From the NCBI GenBank assembly GCA_026996895.1, contig JALWJX010000082.1, positions 1-38,030 of the forward strand: DNA of 38,030 nucleotides, given 5' to 3'. Made by a program: the position numbers and the translations under genes. Below, piece by piece: positions 28,407 through 37,282 of the stretch. How positions within the stretch are numbered: position 1 is the first letter of the stretch; the number at the start of each line of letters is the position of its first letter. Under the pieces are notes generated by a model. That model was not told the origin of the DNA, made no database searches, and saw only the letters and a list, made by a program, of their open reading frames with translations. The DNA comes from Candidatus Kapaibacterium sp. GTDB taxonomy: Bacteria; Bacteroidota; Ignavibacteria; Kapaibacteriales; WFXC01.

Positions 28407-29194
28407 CGCACCTCAAAATGTGAATACTGTCCCATCTGCAACCGCTGATCTACTAAAGAGCGTAAATACCGCCCCATTCGGTAAAAAGTTGATCCATCTT
28501 CCCTGCGCTGCGGTACTGGAATCAACGTTCCTGCCTGCCAGCGATCGAACGCTTCGATCTGTGCAAGCGCGTTGGTAATCTGACACCGAAACCGAAGCAA
28601 AGCAATCGTATCCCCCCGGTACACTGGGACTCGCCGTTTGAGTAAAATATCCCCCATATCCAGCTCAGGAACCAGTCGCATAACAGTGAGTACCATCGGA
28701 TAATTCAGAAAGATTGTCCAGCGGATAGTATCCCCCCCTCGCAGAGCCGGGAGCTCACCATAGTGACCACTCACAACTCCTGCTGGCGCGATTTTCAACA
28801 AAGAGCGTGGAATAAACGCTCCGGAGAAATTATGGATGATATCCGGAGCAAAGTCTTCGGCAAAGTGACGCAGTTGCTTCATCTTCGAAAACAAATGTAC
28901 CGCTACCCCCCACCGGCGTGCGATGGTCATCACCTTGCCACGTGGCACATCCTTCAGCTCTGTTTCCAGCTCTGGCTGCTGAGCAGATTGTTGGCGAAAG
29001 ATTTTGAAAAGCCTTAGAGCATCGGCAATCTGGAACTGTTGTCGAGCCCGCTGAATGTGATGCCGCAATGAGGACTGCACATAGCACAGAGCTATCTGAG
29101 CAGCCTCCAACCGCTCCAGGAGAAGTTTCAAGAAAAGAACTTTGTGTGGATGAGAATCCACATAGGGATAAGAGCTGAGAACCATCACCCGCAT
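28403..29194 (-). CDS. Formyltransferase-fold (methionyl-tRNA formyltransferase N-terminal-like) protein, atypical active site
   Basis: DIIHNFSGAFIPRSLLKIAPAGVVSGHYGELPALRGGDTIRWTIFLNYPMVLTVMRLVPELDMGDILLKR aligns with the formyl_trans_N catalytic segment. Start at ATG 29194 (MRVMVLSSYPY); the track start is 29281. Confidence 0.75.
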   Translation of the reverse strand: MRVMVLSSYPYVDSHPHKVLFLKLLLERLEAAQIALCYVQSSLRHHIQRARQQFQIADALRLFKIFRQQSAQQPELETELKDVPRGKVMTIARRWGVAVHLFSKMKQLRHFAEDFAPDIIHNFSGAFIPRSLLKIAPAGVVSGHYGELPALRGGDTIRWTIFLNYPMVLTVMRLVPELDMGDILLKRRVPVYRGDTIALLRFRCQITNALAQIEAFDRWQAGTLIPVPQRREDGSTFYRMGRYLRSLVDQRLQMGQYSHFEVR

Positions 29195-30453
29195 TAGATC
29201 ATCTCTCCCTTGCCACTGTAAGCCCGTTGTAATGCAAGGAGCAGCGCCGAAAGTGCGGCATACATTGTCGCTTCTCCCCAATGGATCGGCTCTAAATCAT
29301 TGCGCCAGAACCGCAAGCGGCGATACCGAAAAGCTCCATTGGACTTCTGCATATTCCGAATGGTCCACCGTGCAACAGCAATTCCGCGTTTCAGGGCATC
29401 GGGAAACACATCCCACAACTTTACAAAGCTTTCAATAGCCTGCGCTGCACATTGAATGTCCAGGGGATATTTCCGATTGTGATAATACCACGGCGTACCG
29501 TCATCCTCAAAAAAATGCTTCACCCAGAACGCATAAGCCCTTTCAACGATGGAAAATGGGAAAAACTCTTCTCCAACGATCTGTACTGCTGTCATCAGAC
29601 AGTCGATATTATAGGCAGTGTGAAAGTTGTCGATCCATCGATACTTTGGCTCTGCGCCATAGTACCAGCTTCCATCGGGATGCATATGAGCAATTGTCCA
29701 TTGATACGCCTGCTGCGCCAATCGGTGCTGCGCTGAATCTCCCGTATACCGCCACGCTCGAAGTAAGGTAGCAGCACCCAGAAGGTTGGAATTGTGGATG
29801 AGATTTAAAATTCCCGGCGCATAGGCAAAGCAGATGCCATTTTCATCGGAATGTCGTTCTAACCCTTCAACGATAAACTGCGCTGCTTGAATTACCACCT
29901 CCCGATACTGCGCTTTACCCGTCAGTTGATATGCCAGATCAAAACTTTCGGCAATATGAGCTGTCCAGACAATGGTAGGCAATCCTTTTGGAAAAAACCC
30001 TCCTCGACTGGCAAAATCAAAGTGATTTCCCCACGAAATACCGGGATAACCAGTTGACGGATTCTGCATCAGCCATTCCAGGTGACGCTCAGCAATTGCC
30101 AGCCACTGCGGATCGCCACTTCGCTGGTATTGCCACAAAGCTCCCTTTGCAAAGAATCCCCGTGCTTTGGTACTCTCCAACTTCGGTATACCAATGAGTG
30201 GGCGAATGTTAATCGGTAACCGTTCCCCAACCTGAATCCACACGCGTTTGAGGAACAAATTGCCAAAACTAAGCAAGCGACATAAGGGAGAGGCAAGGAA
30301 ATCATCAAATTCGTAGCCACGATACTGTTCCTTTTCGACGTACTGGTGTAGCCGGTCAAACGCTTTCTGGACAAGCATCTCCATTTCCATAAAGTCCCGA
30401 TACTCCTGCTGCACCGCCTTGCGCGTCGATGGTTGCTGCCGCGATTTCGACAT
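29194..30453 (-). CDS. Predicted six-hairpin/alpha-alpha-toroid glycan-cluster protein (VpsJ-like)
   Basis: Repeated helical hairpins; YRWIDNFHTAYNIDCL and PWYYHNRKYPLDIQCAAQAIESF motifs; start ATG 30453 (MSKSRQQ) follows the upstream gene's stop at 30458. Confidence 0.65.
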   Translation of the reverse strand: MSKSRQQPSTRKAVQQEYRDFMEMEMLVQKAFDRLHQYVEKEQYRGYEFDDFLASPLCRLLSFGNLFLKRVWIQVGERLPINIRPLIGIPKLESTKARGFFAKGALWQYQRSGDPQWLAIAERHLEWLMQNPSTGYPGISWGNHFDFASRGGFFPKGLPTIVWTAHIAESFDLAYQLTGKAQYREVVIQAAQFIVEGLERHSDENGICFAYAPGILNLIHNSNLLGAATLLRAWRYTGDSAQHRLAQQAYQWTIAHMHPDGSWYYGAEPKYRWIDNFHTAYNIDCLMTAVQIVGEEFFPFSIVERAYAFWVKHFFEDDGTPWYYHNRKYPLDIQCAAQAIESFVKLWDVFPDALKRGIAVARWTIRNMQKSNGAFRYRRLRFWRNDLEPIHWGEATMYAALSALLLALQRAYSGKGEMI

Positions 30454-30457
30454 ACTT

Positions 30458-32617
30458 CTATGCCCCTGGTACATCAATAGCGACAGGTTGTCCTGTTTGC
30501 AACGACTGGTGAATTGCAAAAGTAACCTGCGTTGTATTCCAGAAAGATTCAAACGAAAACTGGGGTTGCGCTTTGCCCAGAAGAACGTTCAAAAAGTGTT
30601 GCACTTCTTCCTTATGCCCCTTCGATCCATCCAGTTTGATTGTCCGCCGTTTCCAATCCAGTAATTGCAGTCGAGCAAAGTTCTGCATCACCGCAGATTT
30701 TTGTCCACCAAAAACTTCTGCAAATTCTTTCGGCGTCGCCGGACTGCCGGTTGCTACATACAGCAATGTCCCCACAGAGCCGTTGTCAAAATGCAATGTG
30801 ACGATCGTATCTTCATCTGACGGAATGTCCACCCGATCAGCAGCAGTGGTCATCGCCATCACCGTCCGGACAGAAGATCCAGCGAGAAACGCCATTGTAT
30901 CGATAAAGTGACAGGCTTCACCGATGATTCGTCCTCCCTGATCCGGCTGCAACAGCCAATGATCTGGAGGAAGCGTTCCCGCCTGTACTCGATAGAGCAT
31001 CGTGAGCGGGTCTGACACATCTGCCAGGAACTGTTTAATGCGACGAAAAGCCTGCGAAAAGCGGCGATTGAAACCCACCATTAGCACTATTCCCTCCGCT
31101 GACACGCTGTCGTACAACTGAGCGATTTCCTGCAATTGCTCCGGGTTGATTGCTAACGGCTTTTCAACAAAAACGTGCTTTTTGTTTTTTAAAGCCTCGA
31201 TCACATACTGTGCGTGGGAATCGTGGCGAGAAGCAATAAACACCGCATCAACTTCAGGATCAGCAAGAATTTCCTGCGGATCAGTTGCCGCATACTCAAA
31301 TCCAAATTTCTCACTGACTGCTTTTGCATTGACCGGCCGGGAGGTTGCAACTCCCCGTAATCGGACACCGGCAGACTTCAACGGCGGCAGCAGATATGAT
31401 TGTGCAAAGTTCCCAGCACCAATAAAACCAATGGCAATGGGAGTTTTGACCGTGCTTGCCTTGACCTTCGCAGGAACGTACCGGCGGGGATGCTCCGACC
31501 GTTCAGGATACTGCAGCAGGATACCGATGTATGGCTCTTTGCGTTTTCCAGTCACCAGGTCGTACGCTTGCAAAGCGTTTTCGATATCAAACCGATGGGT
31601 GATGAGCGGAGCAATGGCAAGTTTTTTTTGTGCCACCAGATCCAGAAATGCCTGCATATTTCGTTGTTCAGTCCACCGCACATAGCCAACCGGATAGTCG
31701 ATCCCAAATTCTTCGTATAAGGGATCGTACCGGCCGGGACCATACGAACACGCAATGGTCAGGTGCAATTCCTTTTCGTAAAAGGGCGACCGTGGCACAT
31801 TCATCCCAACGACGCCAACGATCACAATGACAGATCTTTTTCTCGCAACCTCCAGTGCTAATTCCAGCGGCTGGTTGGACTTTGTGGAAGCAGTAATGAT
31901 CACTGCATCGGTCCCAATGCCGCGGGTAAAGGAACGAATTCGTTCTCCTGCATCAGCGCCACTAAGATAACAGGCATCACATCCCAGGGATTGAGCTAAA
32001 GCAAAGTGGTGATCGGTAATATCCACACCCACAACCCGGCAACCCGCCGCCTTGAGCAACTGCACCGTCAACAATCCCAGCAGTCCCAATCCAATCACAG
32101 CAACATTTTCTCCAACCCGCACATCCGCCTGCCGAACCCCCTGCAGGGCAATCGCTCCCAGCGTTGTAAATGCTGCTTCTTCAAAGCTGACTCCCTCTGG
32201 AATCTTGCATACCAGGTTTTTGGGAACAGCGACAATCTCTGCGTGAACCGCGTAACCAGTACCAGCACAGGCTACAGCATCTCCCGGCAGGAATGCTGCT
32301 GTATCCGAGGCTATGACTTTTCCTGCACAGCTATACCCCAGCTCTTTGTAGTTATCCAGGCGATTCCGCACTTTTTGAACCGTTGCCCATACTCCTTCTC
32401 GTTTCACATTCGCCAGTACCTGCCGAACCAAATCCGGGCGGGTTCGCGCTTTGCCAATCAATGAAGCCTGAGCCGTCCGAATCGATGTGCGCTCTGTCCC
32501 GGCGCTAATCACCGATGCTACATTCTGCACCAGCACGTATCCGGGGCGCAGCAGAGGAGGAGGAAGATCCACGACGCTCATTTCCCCGGTCTTTTGATAC
32601 TGAATGACCTGTCGCAT
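30458..32617 (-). CDS. Bi-domain oxidoreductase: Zn-type alcohol dehydrogenase fused to Gfo/Idh/MocA family domain
   Basis: 719 aa; MDR N-terminus (SAGTERTSI, GYSCAGKV, VIGLGLLGLLTVQLLKAAG) followed by IGFIGAGNFAQSYLLPPL and EKPLAINPEQL. Confidence 0.92.
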   Translation of the reverse strand: MRQVIQYQKTGEMSVVDLPPPLLRPGYVLVQNVASVISAGTERTSIRTAQASLIGKARTRPDLVRQVLANVKREGVWATVQKVRNRLDNYKELGYSCAGKVIASDTAAFLPGDAVACAGTGYAVHAEIVAVPKNLVCKIPEGVSFEEAAFTTLGAIALQGVRQADVRVGENVAVIGLGLLGLLTVQLLKAAGCRVVGVDITDHHFALAQSLGCDACYLSGADAGERIRSFTRGIGTDAVIITASTKSNQPLELALEVARKRSVIVIVGVVGMNVPRSPFYEKELHLTIACSYGPGRYDPLYEEFGIDYPVGYVRWTEQRNMQAFLDLVAQKKLAIAPLITHRFDIENALQAYDLVTGKRKEPYIGILLQYPERSEHPRRYVPAKVKASTVKTPIAIGFIGAGNFAQSYLLPPLKSAGVRLRGVATSRPVNAKAVSEKFGFEYAATDPQEILADPEVDAVFIASRHDSHAQYVIEALKNKKHVFVEKPLAINPEQLQEIAQLYDSVSAEGIVLMVGFNRRFSQAFRRIKQFLADVSDPLTMLYRVQAGTLPPDHWLLQPDQGGRIIGEACHFIDTMAFLAGSSVRTVMAMTTAADRVDIPSDEDTIVTLHFDNGSVGTLLYVATGSPATPKEFAEVFGGQKSAVMQNFARLQLLDWKRRTIKLDGSKGHKEEVQHFLNVLLGKAQPQFSFESFWNTTQVTFAIHQSLQTGQPVAIDVPGA

Positions 32618-32620
32618 TTT

Positions 32621-34555
32621 CTACACGGAGGTTGTGAAACTCTGGATATCTCGCGCCCAGTACTCAGCGGGCTGATCTATAAAGGTGCGAAACCACAATT
32701 CAACGGTCAATAAGGTCCAGATTGCCAGTGCATAATCCTCTTTGCCCTGCCGATCTTCAACAATAAGCCGACGCACCGCTTTCGGGTGAAAAATGCCCCG
32801 GCGCTGGAGGGCTGATTCTGACAAAATATCGTCAATCATTGGCGCCAGCGGTCCCCGGATCCACGATCGCAAAGGTGAGGCAAAGGGAGCCTTGGGACGA
32901 TAAACGATCTCGCGGGGCAGATACCGCTCGGCGACCTTCTTGAGCAGATATTTTTGCACATTCCCTCGAATGCGAAACTTCGGCGGCAGGGTAAATGCGA
33001 ACTCGACAATTCGATGATCGATCAACGGAGGACGTGCCTCAACGCTGGCTGCCATCGTCGCTTTGTCAGTATACGTGAGATTATGCTCGCTCAGGAATAC
33101 CTTCGTGTCATTCCAGCACATCTTCGTCAGGTATGACACTGCCGCACTGTGAAACCGCTGCTGTTGCGCCTGATAAAAATGCGTGTCATAGTACGAACCG
33201 CACTGGAACAATTGCTCAAATTGCGATGGAGAAAACGAAAGATCGGATGATAGGTATCGTTCCAGAGGAGGCAGGGAAGCAAAGCTCAGAAAGCGCTTGA
33301 GCCAGCGAAACAAGCGGAATCCCCGGCGTTCCGAGGCAACAGGGACAAATTGTATCGCCCACTCCAGCAGTGATCGGGCAAATTTTGGGACAATGGTTTG
33401 ATACACCTCCGCTTTGAGACATCCCAGATACTTGCGGTATCCACCGAACACTTCATCCCCACCTACGCCATTGAGCAGCACAATGATCTGATGCTCTCGA
33501 GCCGCCTTTGCAATCAAGTACGTGTTAATAGCCGCGGGATCCCCGATGGGCTCATCTAAATGCCAGATCATTTTCGGCAGCAATGAGACAATGTCTGGTT
33601 GCAGAACAAATTCGTGGTATTGAAAATCGAACTGTTGAGCGACGGAACGAGCAAAACGGTGATCTTCCACCAACTGTTCAAAGCGTTGATCCTCAGGAGC
33701 AAAAGCAATGGTAAAAGCGTGAATGTCCCGACTGGTGTGGTGCCGCATCAATGCAGCAACCAGAGAAGAGTCCAATCCTCCACTAAGAAAAACGCCAACA
33801 GGAACATCAGCAATCATTTGCAATCGCACAGCATCTTGAAGCAGGGTATCCAAATGCTCAATGCTTTCCTGCCCATCAGCCGGCTCCTCTACGGGCTGGA
33901 GATCCCAATAGCAGTGCAGATGCAACTGCTCTCCGTCCCACTTTCCCCACCAGCCAGCCGGCAGTTTGCGGACAAAGCGGAATCCCGTAAGCGGCGTCAC
34001 CTGAAATCGGGTGGGATTGCACAAGGCGCGTTCATCAGCTTCAACGGGAATAAGTCCTGAGCGGAACAGTGCCTTGATTTCCGAAGCAACCACAAACATC
34101 CCATTGTACACGGCATAATACAGCGGCTTTATGCCCAGCCGATCGCGCCCAATAAAAAGCGCATTTGTCTCAGCGTCATAGAGAGCAAAAGCAAACATCC
34201 CATTACAATGCTGCAAAAAATCAGCACCCTGCTCCATCCAGCCGTAGAGCAATACTTCTGTGTCAGTCTGCGAGCGGAACTGGTACCCTTTGTGTTCCAG
34301 TTGATGCCGCAACTCGCGAAAGTTGTAGATCTCACCGTTGTACACAATCCAATACCGCTGCGTTGGATCTGCCATTGGCTGATTGCCAGCGGGTGATAGG
34401 TCTAAGATTGCCAGCCGCTGATGTCCCAACCCGACCCGGTGGGTGTCGAACCATTGCACTCCTGTTGCATCAGGTCCGCGGTGGGCAATCGTTGATACCA
34501 TCCGTTCAACCGTCGCCCGATCACCGCCACCTGCCACTGCCACAATACCGCACAT
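32621..34555 (-). CDS. asnB: Asparagine synthase (glutamine-hydrolysing)-like amidotransferase
   Basis: MCGIVAVAGG class II GATase with Cys2; ADVPVGVFLSGGLDSSLVAALM; NGVGGDEVFGGYRKYL. Confidence 0.93.
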   Translation of the reverse strand: MCGIVAVAGGGDRATVERMVSTIAHRGPDATGVQWFDTHRVGLGHQRLAILDLSPAGNQPMADPTQRYWIVYNGEIYNFRELRHQLEHKGYQFRSQTDTEVLLYGWMEQGADFLQHCNGMFAFALYDAETNALFIGRDRLGIKPLYYAVYNGMFVVASEIKALFRSGLIPVEADERALCNPTRFQVTPLTGFRFVRKLPAGWWGKWDGEQLHLHCYWDLQPVEEPADGQESIEHLDTLLQDAVRLQMIADVPVGVFLSGGLDSSLVAALMRHHTSRDIHAFTIAFAPEDQRFEQLVEDHRFARSVAQQFDFQYHEFVLQPDIVSLLPKMIWHLDEPIGDPAAINTYLIAKAAREHQIIVLLNGVGGDEVFGGYRKYLGCLKAEVYQTIVPKFARSLLEWAIQFVPVASERRGFRLFRWLKRFLSFASLPPLERYLSSDLSFSPSQFEQLFQCGSYYDTHFYQAQQQRFHSAAVSYLTKMCWNDTKVFLSEHNLTYTDKATMAASVEARPPLIDHRIVEFAFTLPPKFRIRGNVQKYLLKKVAERYLPREIVYRPKAPFASPLRSWIRGPLAPMIDDILSESALQRRGIFHPKAVRRLIVEDRQGKEDYALAIWTLLTVELWFRTFIDQPAEYWARDIQSFTTSV

Positions 34556-34792
34556 CGCGTTTTTTGACCGCTGAGCATTTCATTGAACAATTCCTTCGCC
34601 AGAAACTTAGCGAATTCCGTATAAACGTTTTGACGCAACCTTTTGTGAAGCAACTCTCCACTTTTTGCCAATCCCTGCCATTCCAAAGCGCCGGATCGGA
34701 TGATGCTTAGGCTCATTTATGGGTATATGACGACACCGCTCCTCCCTTAGCAGATTCGCTCCCATTCTACTCCATCCGGGGAATTCCGGAAG

Positions 34793-36106
34793 TTACCAGG
34801 AAGCAGGTGCAGGCGCCTGGAGGCGGCGGATTTTCCCGTACAAATACAAATTCGCCACCAATCGCCCCACTACCAATGCCATTGCAGCAGCGAAAATGCC
34901 AATCATATCGAAGGCAGCAATGGCGATCCACATCGTGACTCCAATAAATGCAATTTCCAGAACCGTAGCATTCGACACCGCCACCGTTGTTCCAGCCGTC
35001 ATCAACACGCCGCGCTCAAATGCCAGCCAGGCAGTCAGTCCGGGGATAATACATAAAATCTGGGTTGCTACAATCGCATAGTGAGTCAATTCCAGACTGA
35101 GCCCACTAATGGTATGGTACCACAGCGATCCGACCGGCGTCCATCCAACTAATGCCACACCAGCCACCGCCGCAAGCGCAATGCCCCACGCAAAGCGTGC
35201 CAGAAGACGATACCGCTGAAATGCTGGATCCAGCAATGCAACCACCACCTCCTGAAATGAGATCCCAACGCTGCGGAAAATAAAAACCAGCGCTCCCACC
35301 ACGGGGTATACTGCTAAGGATTCAATCGGCAACCGCGCACGTCCCATAAAAAAGGTCAGCATCGGAGATGTCGCCAGCGTAATTACCGATGTCAGGGCTA
35401 AAGGAACGTAAAATCGCAGGATCTCACGGTAACTCAGGCTATCCGCCGGTGGATAAGGTCGATACGTTCGCAGCAATGGGCGAGTCATCCAGTAGATAAC
35501 CAACAGCTCAACAGTCACGCCAATAGACAGCGTCAATGCACCAGTAGCAGCACCATCCAGCACTCCGGTAAGCGACAGCATCGTTGCCGCCATACCAACC
35601 GCCAGCAGGCGAAAGCCTGTGCCATACGCCACTTTGCGGGTTTGTCCGTGACGGATCAATACTCCCTGATAAAACCGGCGAATCCCGATGACAAGGGGCC
35701 AGGGCAACAGCAACAATAGTGCAATATGCGTTGGCTGTACCACCTGTTCCGGCAGTGCCAGGATGTGGATTGCCAGAATGTCGAATACCGGAGGAATCAG
35801 CAAGAATGCCAAGGCAAGCGTGACGCCAATGCTTAAATTGCGCGAGAAAATCCACAGTCTCCGGAAAGCACCCCGATCTTTGAGCAATGCAACAACGCCA
35901 CTCATCAACATAATCACCGGTGCTTCCACGATCAACGCTAAAGCAAATGCCACGCCATAAGCTGCTAACTGATACTTCGGTTCTGGCATTCTGGCAATGA
36001 CAGCAGAAACAAAGGGTCCTTCAATCGCCATCATCAGCCAGGTCAACGCTAACGGATACCAGAACCGGAACACCGTCCGCACTGTCAATGGTTGTGTTGC
36101 TTCCAT
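34793..36106 (-). CDS. Polytopic membrane protein, MOP-superfamily/ANKH-like transporter candidate
   Basis: 437 aa, about 12 hydrophobic segments; two similar halves each opening with FRFWYPLALT / LRFYVPLALT; AAYGVAFALALIVEAPVIMLMSGVVALLKDR and FYQGVLIRHGQTR resemble ANKH. Confidence 0.6.
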   Translation of the reverse strand: MEATQPLTVRTVFRFWYPLALTWLMMAIEGPFVSAVIARMPEPKYQLAAYGVAFALALIVEAPVIMLMSGVVALLKDRGAFRRLWIFSRNLSIGVTLALAFLLIPPVFDILAIHILALPEQVVQPTHIALLLLLPWPLVIGIRRFYQGVLIRHGQTRKVAYGTGFRLLAVGMAATMLSLTGVLDGAATGALTLSIGVTVELLVIYWMTRPLLRTYRPYPPADSLSYREILRFYVPLALTSVITLATSPMLTFFMGRARLPIESLAVYPVVGALVFIFRSVGISFQEVVVALLDPAFQRYRLLARFAWGIALAAVAGVALVGWTPVGSLWYHTISGLSLELTHYAIVATQILCIIPGLTAWLAFERGVLMTAGTTVAVSNATVLEIAFIGVTMWIAIAAFDMIGIFAAAMALVVGRLVANLYLYGKIRRLQAPAPASW

Positions 36107-36381
36107 CCACCTTCAGTAAATGCCTTCACTGCAAAGCTCAAACGACGTTCAAGACAAAACCATCAATGCCGCTTTCTCCATTTCCTTCTCGTGGCGCTGT
36201 GCGATAAAGAACGCTTTCTTATCCCGTCTACCCTCATCCGCCCAGCACTTCCCTACCACCGTAGAAATTGTACCAGCTTTTGTACCGCCCAGACATCCAC
36301 ACCTCCAAAGTGGACAACCACCGTCAACATTCCTGCAATGGAACGGACAATCCCAAAGCGTGCGCTTTCCAGCAGCAACGC

Positions 36382-36882
36382 CTACCATCCTCGAGAAAGC
36401 AGCACGCCCAGAAACGAGATTCCCAGTGCCAGCAGAACAATGACTCTCCCCAGCCACGAGGAAATCCGCCGAATGCGTTGCCGCTGTGGATGATCTTCCG
36501 GCAACTGCTCCGCCAGCCGGGCAGATTTCGGTCCAAAGTACAGATCGTGAGCGAGGGTTGTTATTACTGTCAGGGCAAACAACCCCAGCTTCCATCCCAG
36601 GATGGTTCCTGTTGCCGACTGCCAGAAAGCAGCACTGATCAAATCCGACCACGTATAACCCCGCAGCAGGAGCATCCCTGTTCCTGTCAGTAAGAGTACT
36701 CCCAGCGTGATCCATCCCACCAGGCGGATGCGCAGCCCCAGCTCTGTGAGGAGCACAGCTCGAATGGGGAAAATTGAGGGATGCCGGATCAGTGGTAACA
36801 CGGCATACGAAATGAACAACATCCCACCAATCCAGATAGCGACTGCCAGAATATGCAGCCACACAAAAAGCTGATACCACAT
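36382..36882 (-). CDS. CopD-like integral membrane protein
   Basis: About 166 aa, 4 TM; WYQLFVWLHILAVAIWIGGMLFISYAVLPLI and AFWQSATGTILGWKLGLFALTVITTLAHDLYFGP. ATG at 36882; the track M at 36885 is TTG. Confidence 0.75.
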   Translation of the reverse strand: MWYQLFVWLHILAVAIWIGGMLFISYAVLPLIRHPSIFPIRAVLLTELGLRIRLVGWITLGVLLLTGTGMLLLRGYTWSDLISAAFWQSATGTILGWKLGLFALTVITTLAHDLYFGPKSARLAEQLPEDHPQRQRIRRISSWLGRVIVLLALGISFLGVLLSRGW

Positions 36883-36898
36883 CAACGGCAGTTGCTGC

Positions 36899-37282
36899 TT
36901 ACGCCTCGCTGATCAGCGCAGCATACTGCTCCGCAGTCAGGAGATTCTCCAGCTCACCCGGATCACTGACCTCAATCTTGATCAACCATCCTTCACCGTA
37001 CGGATCCTGGTTGATCTTTTCCGGCTCATCGTTGATGTCTTCGTGAATCTCCAGCACTTTTCCACTGACAGGCGCATACAAATCTGCCACGGTTTTCACT
37101 GCTTCGATGGTTCCAAACGCTTCGCCCTGTTTAACTGATTCCAGCGCCGGATCAATGTCCACGTACACAATATCCCCCAGCTCACTCTGGGCATAGTCGG
37201 TAATGCCCACAGTCCCCACATTCCCCTCTACTCGAATCCATTCGTGTTCCTTCGTATACCGCAGGTCTTCTGGAATGTTCAT
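36899..37282 (-). CDS. gcvH: Glycine cleavage system H protein / lipoyl carrier
   Basis: RYTKEHEWIRVEGNVGTVGITDYAQSELGDIVYVDIDP, lipoyl-Lys motif EAVKTVADLYAPVSG. ATG at 37282. Confidence 0.95.
   Translation of the reverse strand: MNIPEDLRYTKEHEWIRVEGNVGTVGITDYAQSELGDIVYVDIDPALESVKQGEAFGTIEAVKTVADLYAPVSGKVLEIHEDINDEPEKINQDPYGEGWLIKIEVSDPGELENLLTAEQYAALISEA

Noticed and set aside
36149-36880. 243-aa minus-strand ORF
   Set aside because: Overlaps the CopD-like CDS in another frame; composition rich in Cys/Trp/Arg, not membrane-protein-like. The 36382..36882 frame is clearly coding.
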